Positions 33,370-45,013 are shown, counted from the stretch's first letter. The stretch: 64,000 nt of DNA from Sphingorhabdus rigui (GCF_014196595.1 NZ_JACIEA010000003.1:62001-126000), one strand, 5' to 3'. Notes: a model not told the origin generated them from the sequence alone. Program-made: numbers and translations.

Positions 33370-33485
33370 AATGCGTCTAACAACTGGGGTGCAGATACCG
33401 GACTGGACCCTGTTCGAATACCGCAGAAAACCAGGAATTGAGCGTTGCTCAATATTCAAAGATTCATGCGTTCAAAGAAATAGAT

Positions 33486-33504
33486 GCGGCGTTTCAGGCG
33501 CCGC
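33486..33504 (-). terminator. Weak terminator-like hairpin at desaturase end
   Basis: GCGGCG and CGCCGC form a 6-bp stem with a 7-base loop that overlaps the desaturase stop codon. Read on the minus strand it is followed by ATCTATTTCTTTG, a moderately U-rich tail. It may end transcription of the desaturase. Confidence 0.3.
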
Positions 33505-34657
33505 GCACCAATGTGCTGCGCGCAAGACGGTATACCAATCCGGCAAGCCCGTCATAATTGGCATGGTGGTAAGCTGAATCGGGTGCCAATTGTGCGGTCA
33601 GGCGTTTGTGCGCCGTCCCTAGTGCATGATAAGGCACGCTGGGCAGCAAGTGATGCAATGCGTGGTAACGCAGGCCCACAGGTGCCCAGATCTCTGCCAG
33701 CAGCCCAGGGGGCGGGACGTTGACGCTGTCGAGGAACTGCGCGGTCACACTCAGCGGTTCACCATCATTTTCCCATAAATGCGCGACGAGCGTGCGGACT
33801 TGGTTGAGCACGGCAACGCTTGCGACGATGGCAAGGAAGATCAGGAAAGACTGGAGCGGGATGAAACCGGTAAATACGCCAGTCAGCAGTGCGATCGACC
33901 AGATGCTGGCGGCGGTTTCTTGCACGATCCAGTTGCGATGTGCGTCGCCCTCGGCGGGTCTGCGCCGAAATGCAGGGTTGATCGCGAGACCCGAATAACG
34001 TTCGACCACGACCTTGCGCAACGCAGGGATAAACAGCGACAGCGGCGCAAGCACGGCGTTGCGGAACAGCAAGGCAATTGGCGCCAGCAACGAAACGATG
34101 ATGAACACAGGCAGCGTCCATGGTTTCATCAGCGCCAATGGCAGATATTCGGGATCTTGATCGGTGCCATAACGTGTGCGTGCATGGTGCAGGTTGTGGA
34201 TGCCTTCATACATATAAGACGGCACGAGCAGGGGCACACCAATTACCGCGTTAAAGCCAAAGCGGAAACCGGGAAGCGCGGAATGCTTCACATGCGTCAC
34301 TTCGTGAATGAAGCCGCCGGCGCGATATAGGCCAAGGATCGAGACCAACGCCGCAGCGCACTGAACCCACAGGGTTCCGGACATGATGGCCACCGCAAGT
34401 CCGGCATAGCCAACCAGCGCCGACACAAGGAAATCCGACCAGAAAATGCGCGGGTTCGGCGCGGCAAGATCCCGCGTGAGTTCGGCAACCGCGCGCAACA
34501 TCGCTTTGTCATCAGGAACCTGTTTAAGACGCGCTGCACGGCCGACGAAATCACCGCCTAAAACGGCACCGTCTACCTGTGTGTGCGGGGTCAGTAACAT
34601 TTCACTCATGCGCGTATCAATCTGCCTGTCGGAACCTGTTTGACCGTACATAGGCAT
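33494..34657 (-). CDS. Membrane fatty acid desaturase family protein
   Basis: This is an integral membrane di-iron desaturase/hydroxylase of 387 residues. The three histidine boxes are present: HEVTH near residue 118, HNLHHAR near 153, and YHALHHLLP near 333, separated by hydrophobic helices. Such enzymes desaturate or hydroxylate acyl lipids, sphingolipid bases or carotenoids; the substrate cannot be told here. Either of two near-terminal ATGs could start it (34657 or 34609), and neither has a clear ribosome site. It converges on the capA-like gene and diverges from the GH42 gene. Confidence 0.85.
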   Translation of the reverse strand: MPMYGQTGSDRQIDTRMSEMLLTPHTQVDGAVLGGDFVGRAARLKQVPDDKAMLRAVAELTRDLAAPNPRIFWSDFLVSALVGYAGLAVAIMSGTLWVQCAAALVSILGLYRAGGFIHEVTHVKHSALPGFRFGFNAVIGVPLLVPSYMYEGIHNLHHARTRYGTDQDPEYLPLALMKPWTLPVFIIVSLLAPIALLFRNAVLAPLSLFIPALRKVVVERYSGLAINPAFRRRPAEGDAHRNWIVQETAASIWSIALLTGVFTGFIPLQSFLIFLAIVASVAVLNQVRTLVAHLWENDGEPLSVTAQFLDSVNVPPPGLLAEIWAPVGLRYHALHHLLPSVPYHALGTAHKRLTAQLAPDSAYHHANYDGLAGLVYRLARSTLVRGA

Positions 34658-34772
34658 TAGTCGTGGCGATAAAATGGCAGAATGTATGAATTATGGCCGC
34701 TTTCTTTCGGCGCGCTAAGCCTAACATGTGCTCAGGCTTGCCAGCCGTGGGTTGGGCGCTAAACAAACGGGC

Positions 34773-36731
34773 ATGTTAGGTGTCTGTTATTATCCCGAGC
34801 ACTGGTCCGAGGATCATTGGCCGCGCGACGCACAAAGAATGCGTGATCTTGGGCTGCGTTATGTCCGGATTGGCGAATTTGCGTGGGGTCGCATCGAAAA
34901 GGCTGAAGGCCTATTCGATTGGGCGTGGATGGACCGCGCGATCGACGTGCTCGGCGCAGCCGGACTGAAAGTCGTGCTTGGCACGCCCACGGCAACGCCG
35001 CCCAAATGGCTGTGCGAAAAATATCCCGACATTTTGCCTGTTGATATTCAAACGGGCCAAGTGCGTGGTTTCGGATCGCGCCGCCATTATGACTTTTCGA
35101 GCGAAACCTATCTGGTGCAGGCGGAACGTATCACCGCTGCCATGGCGCAGCGTTATGGCAGCCATCCGCATGTGGCCGGTTGGCAAACCGACAATGAATT
35201 GTGCTGCCACGATACGACCATGAGCGTATCGCCAGCGGCGCTGGAAAAATTCCGGGCCTATTGTGCGCAACGTTATGGCACGATTGCGGCGCTCAATGCG
35301 GCGTGGGGTAATGTGTTCTGGTCGATGGAATATGACCATTTTGACCAGATCGATCTGCCCTTTTTCACGGTCTGCGAAACGAACCCCGCGCATCGCTTGG
35401 CCTATCGGCGCTTTGCGTCGGAACAGGTCGTGCGCTTTCATGACGTCATGATATCGGCCATTCGCCGCCACGCCGCACCGCACCAGTGGGTGACGCATAA
35501 TATCATTCCGCCAGCAACAACAGGCGTAGACAACGCAGCGCTGACCCGCGACCTCGATTTTGTCAGCTATGACAATTATCCGCTCGGTTTTTCCGATCAG
35601 CTCATGGCCAAAGCATCAGCTGATGAATGGAAGCCATTCATGCGCACGGGGCATCCTGATTTGGCGGCGCTCAATTTTGATTCGGTGCGCGGGCTATCCA
35701 AAGGTGCATGGTGGGTGATGGAGCAGCAGCCCGGACCCGTTAACTGGGCGCCGCATAATCCGCGTCCTGCGCCGGGCATGGTGCGGCACTGGACGCTTCA
35801 GGCTTTTGCCCATGGCGCGGCCTGCGTGGCCTATTTCCGGTGGCGGCAAGTGCCCTTTGCGCAAGAACAAATGCATGCCGGGCTTCGGCGGCCTGATGAC
35901 ATGCCCGCCGCGGCATGGGCGGAAGTGGAACAGGCTGCATCGGAAATGCAGTTGCTTGGCGACTTGTCTGTTGTCGCGGCGAAGTCCCCGGTCGCCATCG
36001 TCATTGATCCGGTGTCCGGATGGGTCGACGATATTGAACGGCAGGGTGCGGGATATCGCTATGATGCGGTCGTCTTCCAATATTATCGCGCATTGCGTGG
36101 CCTGGGCGTGGATGTTGACTTTGTGTCCGCAGGCGACGCGCAGCTGGCTGGATATCCACTGGTCATCGTACCGACCATGGCGGTGGTTGACGATGCCGCG
36201 TTCGATGCGTTGCAGGCGAGCGATGGCATATTGCTGTTCGGGCCACGCGCGGGCGCGAAGACTGACGAGTTCTCGATGAGCGAAGGCCTACCGCCCGGAC
36301 GGCTGCGTGAACTTGTACCGGTAAAAGTCACTTCGGTTGAAACGCTGCGCGCGGATTGCGGCGGCAGCATTGCGTATAAAGGCGCGGAATATGAAAGCGG
36401 CCGTTGGCGCGAGACGATTGAAGTGGGCGGTGCGGACATCATCGCAACCTATGAAGACGGCGCACCGGCGGCGGTGCAGGCAGGTCGAAGCATCTATCTT
36501 GCGACGCTGACGGACGATGCCTTTCTGACGAACTTGTTGGTCGATTTATGTGCGGAGACGGACGTGCAGATTACGCCGCTTCCGCCCACGCTGCGTTTGC
36601 GCCGCCGCGGTGAACTGACCTTTGCGTTCAATCTGGATAGCGTCAGCGCGCGCGCGCCTGCACCCGCAGGCGCAGAGTTTGTCATCGGCGGTTCGGACAT
36701 CGAACCCTATGGCATTGCTGTCTGGCGTTAG
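34773..36731 (+). CDS. GH42 beta-galactosidase
   Basis: This is a glycoside hydrolase family 42 enzyme of 652 residues that removes terminal beta-galactosyl (or related alpha-arabinosyl) groups. The N-terminal [10 protein letters not shown], the acid/base region [11 protein letters not shown] (Glu of NE) and the nucleophile region [13 protein letters not shown] match the family. A trimerisation-type alpha/beta domain ([30 protein letters not shown]) and a C-terminal beta domain follow. No signal peptide is visible, so it is cytoplasmic. The start at 34773 gives the usual N-terminus, but its ribosome site is weak. Its stop overlaps the prfC stop from the other strand. Confidence 0.92.
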   Translation: MLGVCYYPEHWSEDHWPRDAQRMRDLGLRYVRIGEFAWGRIEKAEGLFDWAWMDRAIDVLGAAGLKVVLGTPTATPPKWLCEKYPDILPVDIQTGQVRGFGSRRHYDFSSETYLVQAERITAAMAQRYGSHPHVAGWQTDNELCCHDTTMSVSPAALEKFRAYCAQRYGTIAALNAAWGNVFWSMEYDHFDQIDLPFFTVCETNPAHRLAYRRFASEQVVRFHDVMISAIRRHAAPHQWVTHNIIPPATTGVDNAALTRDLDFVSYDNYPLGFSDQLMAKASADEWKPFMRTGHPDLAALNFDSVRGLSKGAWWVMEQQPGPVNWAPHNPRPAPGMVRHWTLQAFAHGAACVAYFRWRQVPFAQEQMHAGLRRPDDMPAAAWAEVEQAASEMQLLGDLSVVAAKSPVAIVIDPVSGWVDDIERQGAGYRYDAVVFQYYRALRGLGVDVDFVSAGDAQLAGYPLVIVPTMAVVDDAAFDALQASDGILLFGPRAGAKTDEFSMSEGLPPGRLRELVPVKVTSVETLRADCGGSIAYKGAEYESGRWRETIEVGGADIIATYEDGAPAAVQAGRSIYLATLTDDAFLTNLLVDLCAETDVQITPLPPTLRLRRRGELTFAFNLDSVSARAPAPAGAEFVIGGSDIEPYGIAVWR

Positions 36732-38290
36732 CGCTCTTTGGTCGCGCTGAATTTCAGGTCCGGATGCTTTTCCTGCTGATAACCAACATCCCATGACGAA
36801 CGCGCCATAAATACCGGATGGCCATCGCGATCCTTCGCCATGTTTCCGCCATTGAACGAGATGAATTGCGCCAGCGCCGTATCCGACCCGATGAGCCAGC
36901 GCGCGGTGTCATAAGGTGCGGGCTCCAGAAACGCATCGACCTTATATTCCGCCTCAAGCCGCGAAATCAGAACGTCGAGCTGAAGTTGCCCGACGACGCC
37001 AATTACCCAGTTTGAACCGATCTCCGGATAGAATACCTGAATGACGCCCTCTTCGCTCAGGTCATCCAGCGCCTTGCGCAGCTGCTTGGTCTTCGTGGGG
37101 TCGCGTAAGACGACGCGGCGCAAAATTTCCGGCGCGAAGTTGGGCAGGCCCGTAAAGCGCACGTCATTGCGCTCGGATAAAGTATCGCCGACGCGCAAGG
37201 TGCCATGGTTTGGAATGCCGATGATATCGCCGGGTTCCGCGCTGTCGGCAATTTCGCGATCTTGCGCGAAAAACAGGATCGGCGAATGAATCGCGACGGG
37301 CTTGCCAAGCCCCGAAGGCGTCAGCTTCATGCCGCGTTTGAACGTGCCGGAGCACAATCGCATGAACGCGATGCGGTCACGGTGCTGCGGATCCATATTG
37401 GCCTGCACCTTGAAAATGAAGCCCGTGACTTCTTTTTCAGACGGATCAATATCACCCTTCGAACTGGGTTGCGGGCGGGGTGGCGGCGCATATTTGGCGA
37501 TCGCGTTGATGAGCTCGATCACGCCGAATTCTTTCAGCGCGGAACCGAAATAAACAGGCGTTAGGTCGCCATTTTGGAACGCGGTCAGATCGAACTCGGA
37601 ATATCCAGCCTGGGCAAGCTCCGCCTCTTCGCGCAGCCGCGCGACGCCCGCGGGCGTGAGCACATCTTCAAGGCTCGTCGCATTCAGGCCGGCATGGTCA
37701 CTGATTTTGCCTTCAAACGCCTTGCTGTCGCCCGATGGCTGGCTCAGGCGACCGCTGTTGAAGTCGTAAAGCCCTTCAAACTCGCCGCCCATGCCCACGG
37801 GCCAGTTCATAGGGCACACATCCAGCGCCAGCGCATCGGCGACTTCGTCAATCGTTTCAAATGCGGGGCGACCTTCACGGTCCACCTTGTTGACGAAGGT
37901 AATGATCGGAACGCTGCGCAGGCGGCAAACTTCGAAAAGCTTGCGGGTCTGCGGCTCAATACCCTTTGCGGCGTCGATGACCATGATGGCAGAATCGACC
38001 GCGGTTAGCGTCCTGTAGGTGTCTTCGGAGAAATCTTCATGCCCCGGCGTGTCGAGCAGGTTGAAGACAATGCCGTCCTTTTGAAACGTCATCACCGATG
38101 ACGTAACCGAAATTCCGCGCTGCTGTTCGATCTTCATCCAGTCGGAACGCGCACGGCGTGCCTGACCGCGCGCCTTTACTTCGCCTGCCAAGTGAATGGC
38201 GCCACCTTGAAGCAAAAGCTTCTCAGTCAGCGTTGTTTTACCCGCATCGGGGTGGGAGATAATGGCAAAGGTTCGGCGGTTGAGCGTCAT
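36728..38290 (-). CDS. prfC: Peptide chain release factor 3
   Basis: RF3 is a translational GTPase that recycles RF1/RF2 from the ribosome. The 520-residue protein shows the G motifs [13 protein letters not shown], the switch region [22 protein letters not shown] and NKVDREGR, followed by the beta-barrel domain 2 and the RF3-specific domain 3. Length and order are normal. It is convergent with the GH42 gene and stands 24 bases from the TetR gene on the same strand. Confidence 0.96.
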   Translation of the reverse strand: MTLNRRTFAIISHPDAGKTTLTEKLLLQGGAIHLAGEVKARGQARRARSDWMKIEQQRGISVTSSVMTFQKDGIVFNLLDTPGHEDFSEDTYRTLTAVDSAIMVIDAAKGIEPQTRKLFEVCRLRSVPIITFVNKVDREGRPAFETIDEVADALALDVCPMNWPVGMGGEFEGLYDFNSGRLSQPSGDSKAFEGKISDHAGLNATSLEDVLTPAGVARLREEAELAQAGYSEFDLTAFQNGDLTPVYFGSALKEFGVIELINAIAKYAPPPRPQPSSKGDIDPSEKEVTGFIFKVQANMDPQHRDRIAFMRLCSGTFKRGMKLTPSGLGKPVAIHSPILFFAQDREIADSAEPGDIIGIPNHGTLRVGDTLSERNDVRFTGLPNFAPEILRRVVLRDPTKTKQLRKALDDLSEEGVIQVFYPEIGSNWVIGVVGQLQLDVLISRLEAEYKVDAFLEPAPYDTARWLIGSDTALAQFISFNGGNMAKDRDGHPVFMARSSWDVGYQQEKHPDLKFSATKER

Positions 38291-38314
38291 ACCGCGCGGC
38301 TTAGGGATGATTGA

Positions 38315-38938
38315 TTATCGCTTCAACCCGTTTGTCAGAAGGTCAGCAGCGATAGTCGCAACTTCAGCTGCATCGCGATCTTCATCAAGGACACCAAAAC
38401 GCAGCCCCAAAAACACGTTCATGCCGACAATGGCCCACGCATGCACCTCCTCGACATCGTCCCGCACTTGCCCTTTGGTCGCGGCTTCTTTCAAGCTTGC
38501 GAGATATCCGTTGACGGTATTTTCATAATGCGCGCGGTAACTTGGCGGATCGACAAATTCAGCCTCGTCAATAATCCGGTACAGTTCCTTATGCTCGCGC
38601 ACAAAATTCAAAAATTTGTTCAGGCCCTTACGCTCACCTTCAAGACGGTCTGGCTCCGCAGCGATCACGGGCCCTACCGTCTGCCGCACCTGCGCCGACA
38701 TGTCGCGGACCAGCGCGCGGAAGAGCGAATCCTTGGAATCAAAATAGGTGTAGAAGCTGCCCAAGGCCACGCCGGCGCGCTGCGTAATCGATACGACGGA
38801 GCTTTCGTGAAACCCCTTTTCGCCAAATTCGGCGGCAGCCGCGTCCAACAACAGACGCAATGTTTTGCGGCCCCGTTCGGTGCGGGGTGTTTTTTCAGCC
38901 GGTGTCATTGTTGCTGATATGCCACGTTCGACCGACAT
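38315..38938 (-). CDS. TetR-family transcriptional regulator
   Basis: This 207-residue repressor has an N-terminal TetR helix-turn-helix (LLLDAAAAEFGEKGFHESSVVSITQRAGVALGSFYTYFDSKDSL) and a helical ligand-binding C-terminal part. It is divergent from the TonB receptor at 39042; a perfect 8-bp inverted repeat 24 bases upstream of its start is the probable operator. It therefore most likely represses itself and the receptor and responds to the receptor's cargo or a derivative, which may be a fatty or aromatic compound as is common for this style of TetR protein. Confidence 0.88.
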   Translation of the reverse strand: MSVERGISATMTPAEKTPRTERGRKTLRLLLDAAAAEFGEKGFHESSVVSITQRAGVALGSFYTYFDSKDSLFRALVRDMSAQVRQTVGPVIAAEPDRLEGERKGLNKFLNFVREHKELYRIIDEAEFVDPPSYRAHYENTVNGYLASLKEAATKGQVRDDVEEVHAWAIVGMNVFLGLRFGVLDEDRDAAEVATIAADLLTNGLKR

Positions 38939-38961
38939 TCGCTACACTTCCTAAAGCCACT

Positions 38962-38993
38962 AAGTTGAAACATGGTTCAACTTTCAGTATACG
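38962..38993 (+). promoter_or_regulatory. TetR operator overlapping a sigma-70 promoter
   Basis: AAGTTGAA and TTCAACTT form a perfect 8-bp inverted repeat with a 6-base spacer (38962-38983). Within it TTGAAA (38965-38970) is followed after exactly 17 bases by TATACG (38988-38993), a good -35/-10 pair for the TonB receptor gene. A repressor bound to the palindrome would cover the -35 box. Confidence 0.65.
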
Positions 38994-39041
38994 CATATTT
39001 GGAAATGGGTAAAGGCCCGCATTTCAATCAGGAGAGTGACA

Positions 39042-41393
39042 ATGAAATCCACCAAAATTTCGATGATCCGCGCAGCATTATTGGCCAGCATTGCCGTTTC
39101 CGGCGTGGCAGTGACCGCGCCTGTTATGGCGCAAGACGAAGCTGCGAGCGCGGAAAATGGTGATGAAATCATCGTCACTGCCCGCCGCCGCGAAGAAAAT
39201 CTGCTCGATGTGCCCATCGCCGTCAGCGCATTTTCGGGCGAAGCGCTTGAATTGCGTGGCGCGCTTGACCTGACCGACATTGGCAACATCACGCCGAACA
39301 CCACGCTTGAAACATCGCGCGGCAGTAACTCGACGCTGTCGGCATTTATTCGCGGTATCGGGCAACAGGATCCCGTGTCGGGTTTTGAACCCGGTGTCGG
39401 CATCTATCTGGACGATGTGTATTTGAACCGTCCACAGGCTGCGGTCCTCGACATTTATGAGGTAGAACGCATCGAAGTTCTGCGCGGACCGCAAGGTACG
39501 CTGTACGGCCGCAACACCATCGGCGGCGCGGTGAAATATGTCACAAAGCGTTTGCCGCAAGAGTTCGCCTTGAGCGCACGGGCAACGGTCGGAACTTATG
39601 ATCAGGCCGACGGCGTGTTGACGGTCTCCGCCCCGATTGGCGACATCGTTCGCGTCGGCGGCAGCGTCGCGCGGCTTTCACGCGGCGGCTTTGGCGATAA
39701 CCTGACCACCGGCCTTGAAAATTATAACAAGGATGTATGGGCAGCGCGCGGCACCTTGGAGCTTGGCGGATATGGCGCGCCGGTTTCGGTTCGTATCAGC
39801 GGCGATTATAGCCATGACAAGAGCGACCCACGCGGCGGTCATCGTATCATTCCCGGATTGTTGTCGGGCGCACCCGTGCTGGACAATGTTTTTGACACAC
39901 GCGGCGGACTTGTTGATCCGAAACAGGATATCGAAGCTTATGGCCTCGCTATGAACATTTCGGTGGACCTGTCCGAAACCCTGACGCTGCGGTCCATCAG
40001 TGCATGGCGTAAAGATGACACGCTGACCCCCATCGATTTTGATGCGCTGCCTGCGGCGGATGTTGACGTCCCCGGTGGCTATTTCAACGAACAGGTCAGT
40101 CAGGAAGTGCAATTGCTTGTGGACGCTGGTCCGTTCAGCGGCATGGTCGGTGCATATTATCTGGATGCCACGGCAGATACCTTGTTCGATGTGCGCCTGT
40201 TCACGACGCTCAGCGGATTGACGGCATTTACGAAGGCTGCGGTCGATACGGAAACCTACGCCATCTTCGGTGATTTTACGTACGACCTTTCCGAACAGCT
40301 CAGCCTGTCGGTTGGCGGCCGTTACACATGGGATAAGCGCACCGCGAATATCCTGCGCCAAAACTATCTCGGCGGCGGATCGCCCTTCTTTGGCGGGGCA
40401 GGCGTCGCCTTTGGCGCAGCCAGCACAAACTTCAGCGGACAGCGTGATTTCAAAAAGTTCACGCCCCGCATATCGCTCAGCTTTAAGCCAACGCCAGACG
40501 ACAATATCTACGCCAGCTTCAGCCAAGGGTTCAAGGGCGGCGGCTTTGACCCGCGCGGCGTGGGTGCCAACGCGCCAGATCTGAACGGCAATGGCATCCG
40601 CGGCGAAAATGACGAAGTGGCTGCGTTTTTGAGCTTCCGTCCAGAAAGCGTCGACAGCTACGAAGTTGGTTATAAGGGCAATGCGTTCGACGGCGGCCTA
40701 ACCTTCGCGCTCGCTGGTTTCTACGCCGATTATACGGACGTCCAAATCCCCGGTTCGGTCGCATGTATCGTCAGCGGCCTGCCATCCTTCTGCGGCGTCA
40801 CGTCCAACGCGGGCAAGGCCACATTCAAGGGCGTCGAGCTTGAGTTTAACGCACGGCTTGGCGAAAGCGTTGCCAATGATGGTGACCGTTTGAACCTGCT
40901 GGGTGCAGTGGGTTATATTGATGCGCAGTTCGACCAATATATCTCGAACATCGCGAGCGTCCCGACCGATGTTGCCGCCTTCCGCGATGTGCAGAACACG
41001 CCTTCATGGACAGCCAGCGCAACGCTTGCCTACATGACGCCAGTTGGCGCCGGACGCTTGAATCTGGGCACAACCGTTTCGTACCGCAGCAGCACGACGC
41101 AGTTCGAAATTCCGAACCCGTATATCGATCAGTCCGGCTATGCCCTCGTCGACGCAAGCCTGGTGTATACCGCGCCTGACGATCGTTGGAGCATTGGGCT
41201 TTATGGTAAGAACCTGCTCGACAAGGAATATAAGACTTCGGGCTACAGCTTCATTGCTGGCAATGCGACGACTGGCGTGCCGATCCTTGGCGGCAACGGT
41301 TTGCCCGTTGCGTCACTGGGCCGCGAAGGCACGCTGACCGCATTCTACGGCAACCCGCGTCAGGTGTTTGTGACCGCTGGCGTGAAGTTCTAA
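39042..41393 (+). CDS. TonB-dependent outer-membrane receptor
   Basis: This 783-residue receptor has a signal peptide (to VMA/QDE), TonB-box-like DEIIVTARRREENLLDVP, a plug (VERIEVLRGPQGTLYGRNTIGGAVKYVT) and a barrel ending in VTAGVKF. AGGAGAG precedes the ATG. It belongs to the large sphingomonad group of receptors with unknown cargo, many of which sit beside TetR regulators as here. A bidirectional terminator follows it. No enzyme genes are linked, so cargo cannot be inferred. Confidence 0.93.
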   Translation: MKSTKISMIRAALLASIAVSGVAVTAPVMAQDEAASAENGDEIIVTARRREENLLDVPIAVSAFSGEALELRGALDLTDIGNITPNTTLETSRGSNSTLSAFIRGIGQQDPVSGFEPGVGIYLDDVYLNRPQAAVLDIYEVERIEVLRGPQGTLYGRNTIGGAVKYVTKRLPQEFALSARATVGTYDQADGVLTVSAPIGDIVRVGGSVARLSRGGFGDNLTTGLENYNKDVWAARGTLELGGYGAPVSVRISGDYSHDKSDPRGGHRIIPGLLSGAPVLDNVFDTRGGLVDPKQDIEAYGLAMNISVDLSETLTLRSISAWRKDDTLTPIDFDALPAADVDVPGGYFNEQVSQEVQLLVDAGPFSGMVGAYYLDATADTLFDVRLFTTLSGLTAFTKAAVDTETYAIFGDFTYDLSEQLSLSVGGRYTWDKRTANILRQNYLGGGSPFFGGAGVAFGAASTNFSGQRDFKKFTPRISLSFKPTPDDNIYASFSQGFKGGGFDPRGVGANAPDLNGNGIRGENDEVAAFLSFRPESVDSYEVGYKGNAFDGGLTFALAGFYADYTDVQIPGSVACIVSGLPSFCGVTSNAGKATFKGVELEFNARLGESVANDGDRLNLLGAVGYIDAQFDQYISNIASVPTDVAAFRDVQNTPSWTASATLAYMTPVGAGRLNLGTTVSYRSSTTQFEIPNPYIDQSGYALVDASLVYTAPDDRWSIGLYGKNLLDKEYKTSGYSFIAGNATTGVPILGGNGLPVASLGREGTLTAFYGNPRQVFVTAGVKF

Positions 41394-41421
41394 AAAGCTG
41401 CGCGAAGGCGCATGAAAAAAG

Positions 41422-41454
41422 AAGGCTGGGCCATCATGCCCGGCCTTTCTTTTT
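41422..41454. terminator. Bidirectional intrinsic terminator
   Basis: AAGGCTGGGC and GCCCGGCCTT pair in a 10-bp stem (one G-T) around a 6-base loop. TTCTTTTT follows on the plus strand, and CTTTTTTC on the minus strand. It lies between the convergent TonB receptor and pheT and can serve both. Confidence 0.85.
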
Positions 41455-43852
41455 ATCCGCGAAGCACCGCGCCAAGTTTGGCCGCGGCCGCAATGACCTT
41501 ATCTGAAATCAGTTTCAGATCATCATCGCCATAGCTTTTGTCGGTGGGTTGAAGCGTAATTTCAACCGCCAGACTGACTTGCCCCTCGGGTACGCCCTGC
41601 CCAGAAAAGCGGTCAAACAAACGCGCTGCGACAATGTTGTCTTTGTCGCATCCCTTAATGGCCCGAACCAGATCATTGGCCGGCGTATCTTGCGCAACCA
41701 GAAACGCAAAGTCGCGGGTAACGGCTTGCAATGCAGGCGGTGTGAAGGCCGGACGCATAAAGCCAGTGGCTTTTTTGAGCGGTATCGCATCCAAAAAGAT
41801 TTCCGCTGCGACAACGCTGCCATCAAGGTCAAAGGCCTTTGCCGTTGCCGGATGCAGCGTGCCGAATGCGCCAAGAATATTCTTTGGTCCCATACGCAAT
41901 GTCGCCGATTGTCCGGGATGATAATGCGCACCGGCATCGTCCATCACAAGCAGGCTGTCGGTTGCGACACCCGCTGCCTTGAGCAACGCGATGGCCTCTG
42001 CCTTGGCATCAAAAGCATCAAATTTTGCCGATTTACCGGTCGCCCAATTGCGCACGGATTTGTCGCCCGCCAGAACGATTCCCGCCGTCAGACGCTCGTC
42101 GCTTGTGCCATCCGTCGCAGCAAAATAACGCCGTCCGATTTCGAACAGACGTACCGATGATGCGCCGCGGTCCATGTTCCGCTGCGCGGCGGACAGCAAT
42201 CCCGGCAACAGCGAAGGGCGCATGACCTTCATGTCTTCGGAGATCGGGTTGGCAAGGCTCCATGTGCCGCCACCAAATGCGTCCGCCGCCTTTTGCGGCA
42301 GGAACGACCAGTTGATCGCCTCGTTCAAGCCACGGGCTGCCGCTGCGCGCCGCACTTTGCGTTCCAGCGACTGGACAGGCGTTGCGGTTGGTTTGGCGAC
42401 GCCGTCTGCACGGGGCAATGGTACGGACACGACATTGTCGAGGCCGACGATACGCACGACTTCTTCGACAATATCTGCGGGGCCATCGACGTCACGACGC
42501 CATGTCGGCACGGTAACGCGCCAGTCGTCGCTTACCGAAAAGCCCAGTCTTTCCAATATATTGCGCTGTTCCTCCGGCGCAACATCGACGCCGCCAAGCT
42601 GCTGGCAATATTGGGTGTCATAAGAAATGTTGCGCGGCGCAACTGGTGCAGTGCCCGACCGGGTGATGGCACTTGGCGTCCCGCCGCAATGATCAAGCAC
42701 GAGCTTGGTCGCGATCGCCAAGCCGTCTTCCAAAAACGCAGGGTCAACGCCGCGTTCAAAACGTTGCCGCGCATCGCTGGTCAAAGCCAGCTTCTGTCCG
42801 GTGCGCGCAATATGTTCAGGGTCGAAATAGGCGCACTCGATGAGAACATCAGTCGTCGTTTCCGAAACGCCACTATGCTCGCCACCCATGATGCCACCAA
42901 TGTCATGCACCATGCTGTCGTCAGCGATGACGGTCATGCTGGAATCCAGCGTATAGGTCTTGCCGTTGAGGGCGACCATGTCTTCACCATCGACCGCCTT
43001 ACGGGCCACCAGCGCGCCGTTCAGCTTCGCGCGGTCATAGACGTGCAACGGCCGGCCAAGATCGATGGAGATGAAGTTGGTGATGTCGACGAGCACTGAA
43101 ATGGGCTTTTGGCCAATGGCTTTCAGCTTGCTGCGCATCCATTCGGGGGCGTCGCCATTGCGGACACCCGATACAGCCTGTGCGTAAAACGCAGGGCAGC
43201 CTGCGGCGTCGTCTGTGCGCACGATCGGCGCGGGTCCGCTGCCTTCATGTGGCGTGTCCAAATTGATGCGGTAGACTTCGTTCAGCGGGCGCAATGTCCC
43301 AAGGCCTGCTGCGGCAAGGTCACGCGCGATGCCGCGAACGCCCATGCAATCCTGACGGTTGGGAGTGATGCTGACATCAATGACGGGGTCGTCCAAACCA
43401 GCCCAATCGGCATAGACTGTCCCCACCGGCGCGTCGGCGGCGAGTTCGATGATGCCATCATGATCGTCGCCCAGTTCCAGCTCGGCAATCGAACACATCA
43501 TGCCGTTGGATTCGACGCCTCTGATCGCGGCGACCTTTAGCACCATGCCATTTGCGGGAACGACTGCGCCGGCTGGACCGAATACGCCAAGCATGCCTGC
43601 GCGTGCATTGGGTGCGCCGCAGACCACCTGAAGCGGGTCGCCGCCCGCATCAACGGACAACACTTGCAATTTATCGGCCTGGGGATGCGGCGCTGCGCTC
43701 AGCACCTTTGCAATGCGGAACGCGGACAATTTGTCTGCCGGGTTCTCGATGCCCTCAACCTCAAGCCCGATACGGTTCAGGCAATCGGCAACGGCCTGCA
43801 TATCGGCATCGGTATCAAGATGCTCTTTCAGCCATGATAATGAGAATTTCAT
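41453..43852 (-). CDS. pheT: Phenylalanine--tRNA ligase beta subunit
   Basis: PheT is the editing and tRNA-binding subunit of the alpha2-beta2 PheRS. The 799-residue protein has the N-terminal EMAP-like tRNA-binding domain (about 40-150), the B3/B4 editing region ([22 protein letters not shown]), B5, a catalytic-like core ([10 protein letters not shown]) and the C-terminal anticodon-binding FDX domain ([14 protein letters not shown]-like). Its start overlaps the pheS stop (ATGA). Normal length. Confidence 0.97.
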   Translation of the reverse strand: MKFSLSWLKEHLDTDADMQAVADCLNRIGLEVEGIENPADKLSAFRIAKVLSAAPHPQADKLQVLSVDAGGDPLQVVCGAPNARAGMLGVFGPAGAVVPANGMVLKVAAIRGVESNGMMCSIAELELGDDHDGIIELAADAPVGTVYADWAGLDDPVIDVSITPNRQDCMGVRGIARDLAAAGLGTLRPLNEVYRINLDTPHEGSGPAPIVRTDDAAGCPAFYAQAVSGVRNGDAPEWMRSKLKAIGQKPISVLVDITNFISIDLGRPLHVYDRAKLNGALVARKAVDGEDMVALNGKTYTLDSSMTVIADDSMVHDIGGIMGGEHSGVSETTTDVLIECAYFDPEHIARTGQKLALTSDARQRFERGVDPAFLEDGLAIATKLVLDHCGGTPSAITRSGTAPVAPRNISYDTQYCQQLGGVDVAPEEQRNILERLGFSVSDDWRVTVPTWRRDVDGPADIVEEVVRIVGLDNVVSVPLPRADGVAKPTATPVQSLERKVRRAAAARGLNEAINWSFLPQKAADAFGGGTWSLANPISEDMKVMRPSLLPGLLSAAQRNMDRGASSVRLFEIGRRYFAATDGTSDERLTAGIVLAGDKSVRNWATGKSAKFDAFDAKAEAIALLKAAGVATDSLLVMDDAGAHYHPGQSATLRMGPKNILGAFGTLHPATAKAFDLDGSVVAAEIFLDAIPLKKATGFMRPAFTPPALQAVTRDFAFLVAQDTPANDLVRAIKGCDKDNIVAARLFDRFSGQGVPEGQVSLAVEITLQPTDKSYGDDDLKLISDKVIAAAAKLGAVLRG

Positions 43853-44931
43853 GCGCCTACTCCTCCGCTCAGCGTCGGTACGTCGAGCGCGTCAAATCCG
43901 TAATGTTGCAGCCAGCGATTATCGCCGTCGAAAAAGGCGCGCAGATCGTCCATCCCATATTTCAGCATGGCAAGGCGGTCGACACCGGTGCCGAAGGCAA
44001 AGCCCTGCCATATATCGGGATCAAGCCCGCAAGCCTCGATAACCTTGCGATGGACCATGCCGGAACCAAGAACCTCCATCCAGCCTTCCGATCCGCCAAT
44101 GACGCGCTTGCCGTTGACCATCGAATAGCCGACGTCGACTTCAACCGATGGTTCGGTGAACGGAAAATAGCTTGGACGCAGACGCAAGACGACATCTTCG
44201 CGTTCGAAATAGGCCTTTAGAAATGTCTCCAACGTCCATTTCAGATGACCAAGGTGAATGCCCTTGTCGATGACAAGGCCTTCGATCTGGTGGAACATCG
44301 GCGTGTGCGTCGCATCGCTGTCGCTGCGGTATACCCGGCCAGGTGCGATAATGCGGATTGGCGGTTCTTGTGAGGTCATGGTGCGGATTTGCACAGGTGA
44401 TGTGTGCGTCCGCAGCAGCATTTTGCTGCCCTCACGCGCCATTTCGTCGGGGAAATAGAATGTATCATGCATCGCGCGGGCAGGATGTGTTTCGGGAATA
44501 TTGAGCGCGGTGAAATTGTGCCAGTCGTCTTCGATCTCACGCCCTTCGGCAACCGCAAAGCCCATGTCGGCAAAGATTTCGGCAAGCTCGTCCATGACTT
44601 GGCTGACCGGATGCACTGTGCCGCGCGGCGTTTCGGGCGCAGGCAATGTCATGTCGACATATTCGCTTGCGAGACGCCGGTTCAACTCCGCCGTTTCCAA
44701 GGCTGCTTTTTTCGCGGCCAGCCCCGCTGTCACGCTTTCGCGCAGACCGTTGATGATCGGGCCTTGCGTCTGACGTTCATCGGGCGACATCGCGCCCATC
44801 GTCTTGAGCAACGCCGAAACGCTGCCTTGCTTGCCAAGGGCGGATATCCGAACAGCATCCAGCGCATCCAGCGTATCCGCGGAATCAATCGCTGCCATCA
44901 GTTCGGTTTGGAGTGTCGCAATATCTGTCAT
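43849..44931 (-). CDS. pheS: Phenylalanine--tRNA ligase alpha subunit
   Basis: PheS carries the aminoacylation site. The 360-residue protein starts [12 protein letters not shown], with a coiled-coil N-terminus followed by class II motifs ([62 protein letters not shown]). A second ATG directly before it (44934) is equally possible; AGGCG lies just upstream. A strong stem-loop separates it from rplT, so it may have its own promoter or be attenuated. Confidence 0.96.
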   Translation of the reverse strand: MTDIATLQTELMAAIDSADTLDALDAVRISALGKQGSVSALLKTMGAMSPDERQTQGPIINGLRESVTAGLAAKKAALETAELNRRLASEYVDMTLPAPETPRGTVHPVSQVMDELAEIFADMGFAVAEGREIEDDWHNFTALNIPETHPARAMHDTFYFPDEMAREGSKMLLRTHTSPVQIRTMTSQEPPIRIIAPGRVYRSDSDATHTPMFHQIEGLVIDKGIHLGHLKWTLETFLKAYFEREDVVLRLRPSYFPFTEPSVEVDVGYSMVNGKRVIGGSEGWMEVLGSGMVHRKVIEACGLDPDIWQGFAFGTGVDRLAMLKYGMDDLRAFFDGDNRWLQHYGFDALDVPTLSGGVGA

Positions 44932-44950
44932 CATGGTTCGCCTGAATAAG

Positions 44951-44990
44951 CAAAAGGGCGCGAACGGCAAGTGCCGCCCACGCCCTTTTG
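44951..44990 (-). terminator. Stem-loop between rplT and pheS
   Basis: CAAAAGGGCG and CGCCCTTTTG pair perfectly over 10 bp, enclosing a second small hairpin (GGCAAGTGCC). Read on the minus strand it ends in TTTTG and lies 24 bases after rplT and 20 before pheS. It could terminate the ribosomal operon or act as an attenuator for pheST. Confidence 0.65.
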
Positions 44991-45013
44991 CGCAATATCG
45001 AAGTTTTAGGAGC

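Noticed and set aside
33765-34330. Frames on both strands inside the desaturase gene
   Set aside because: They are shadows of a gene with clear histidine boxes.
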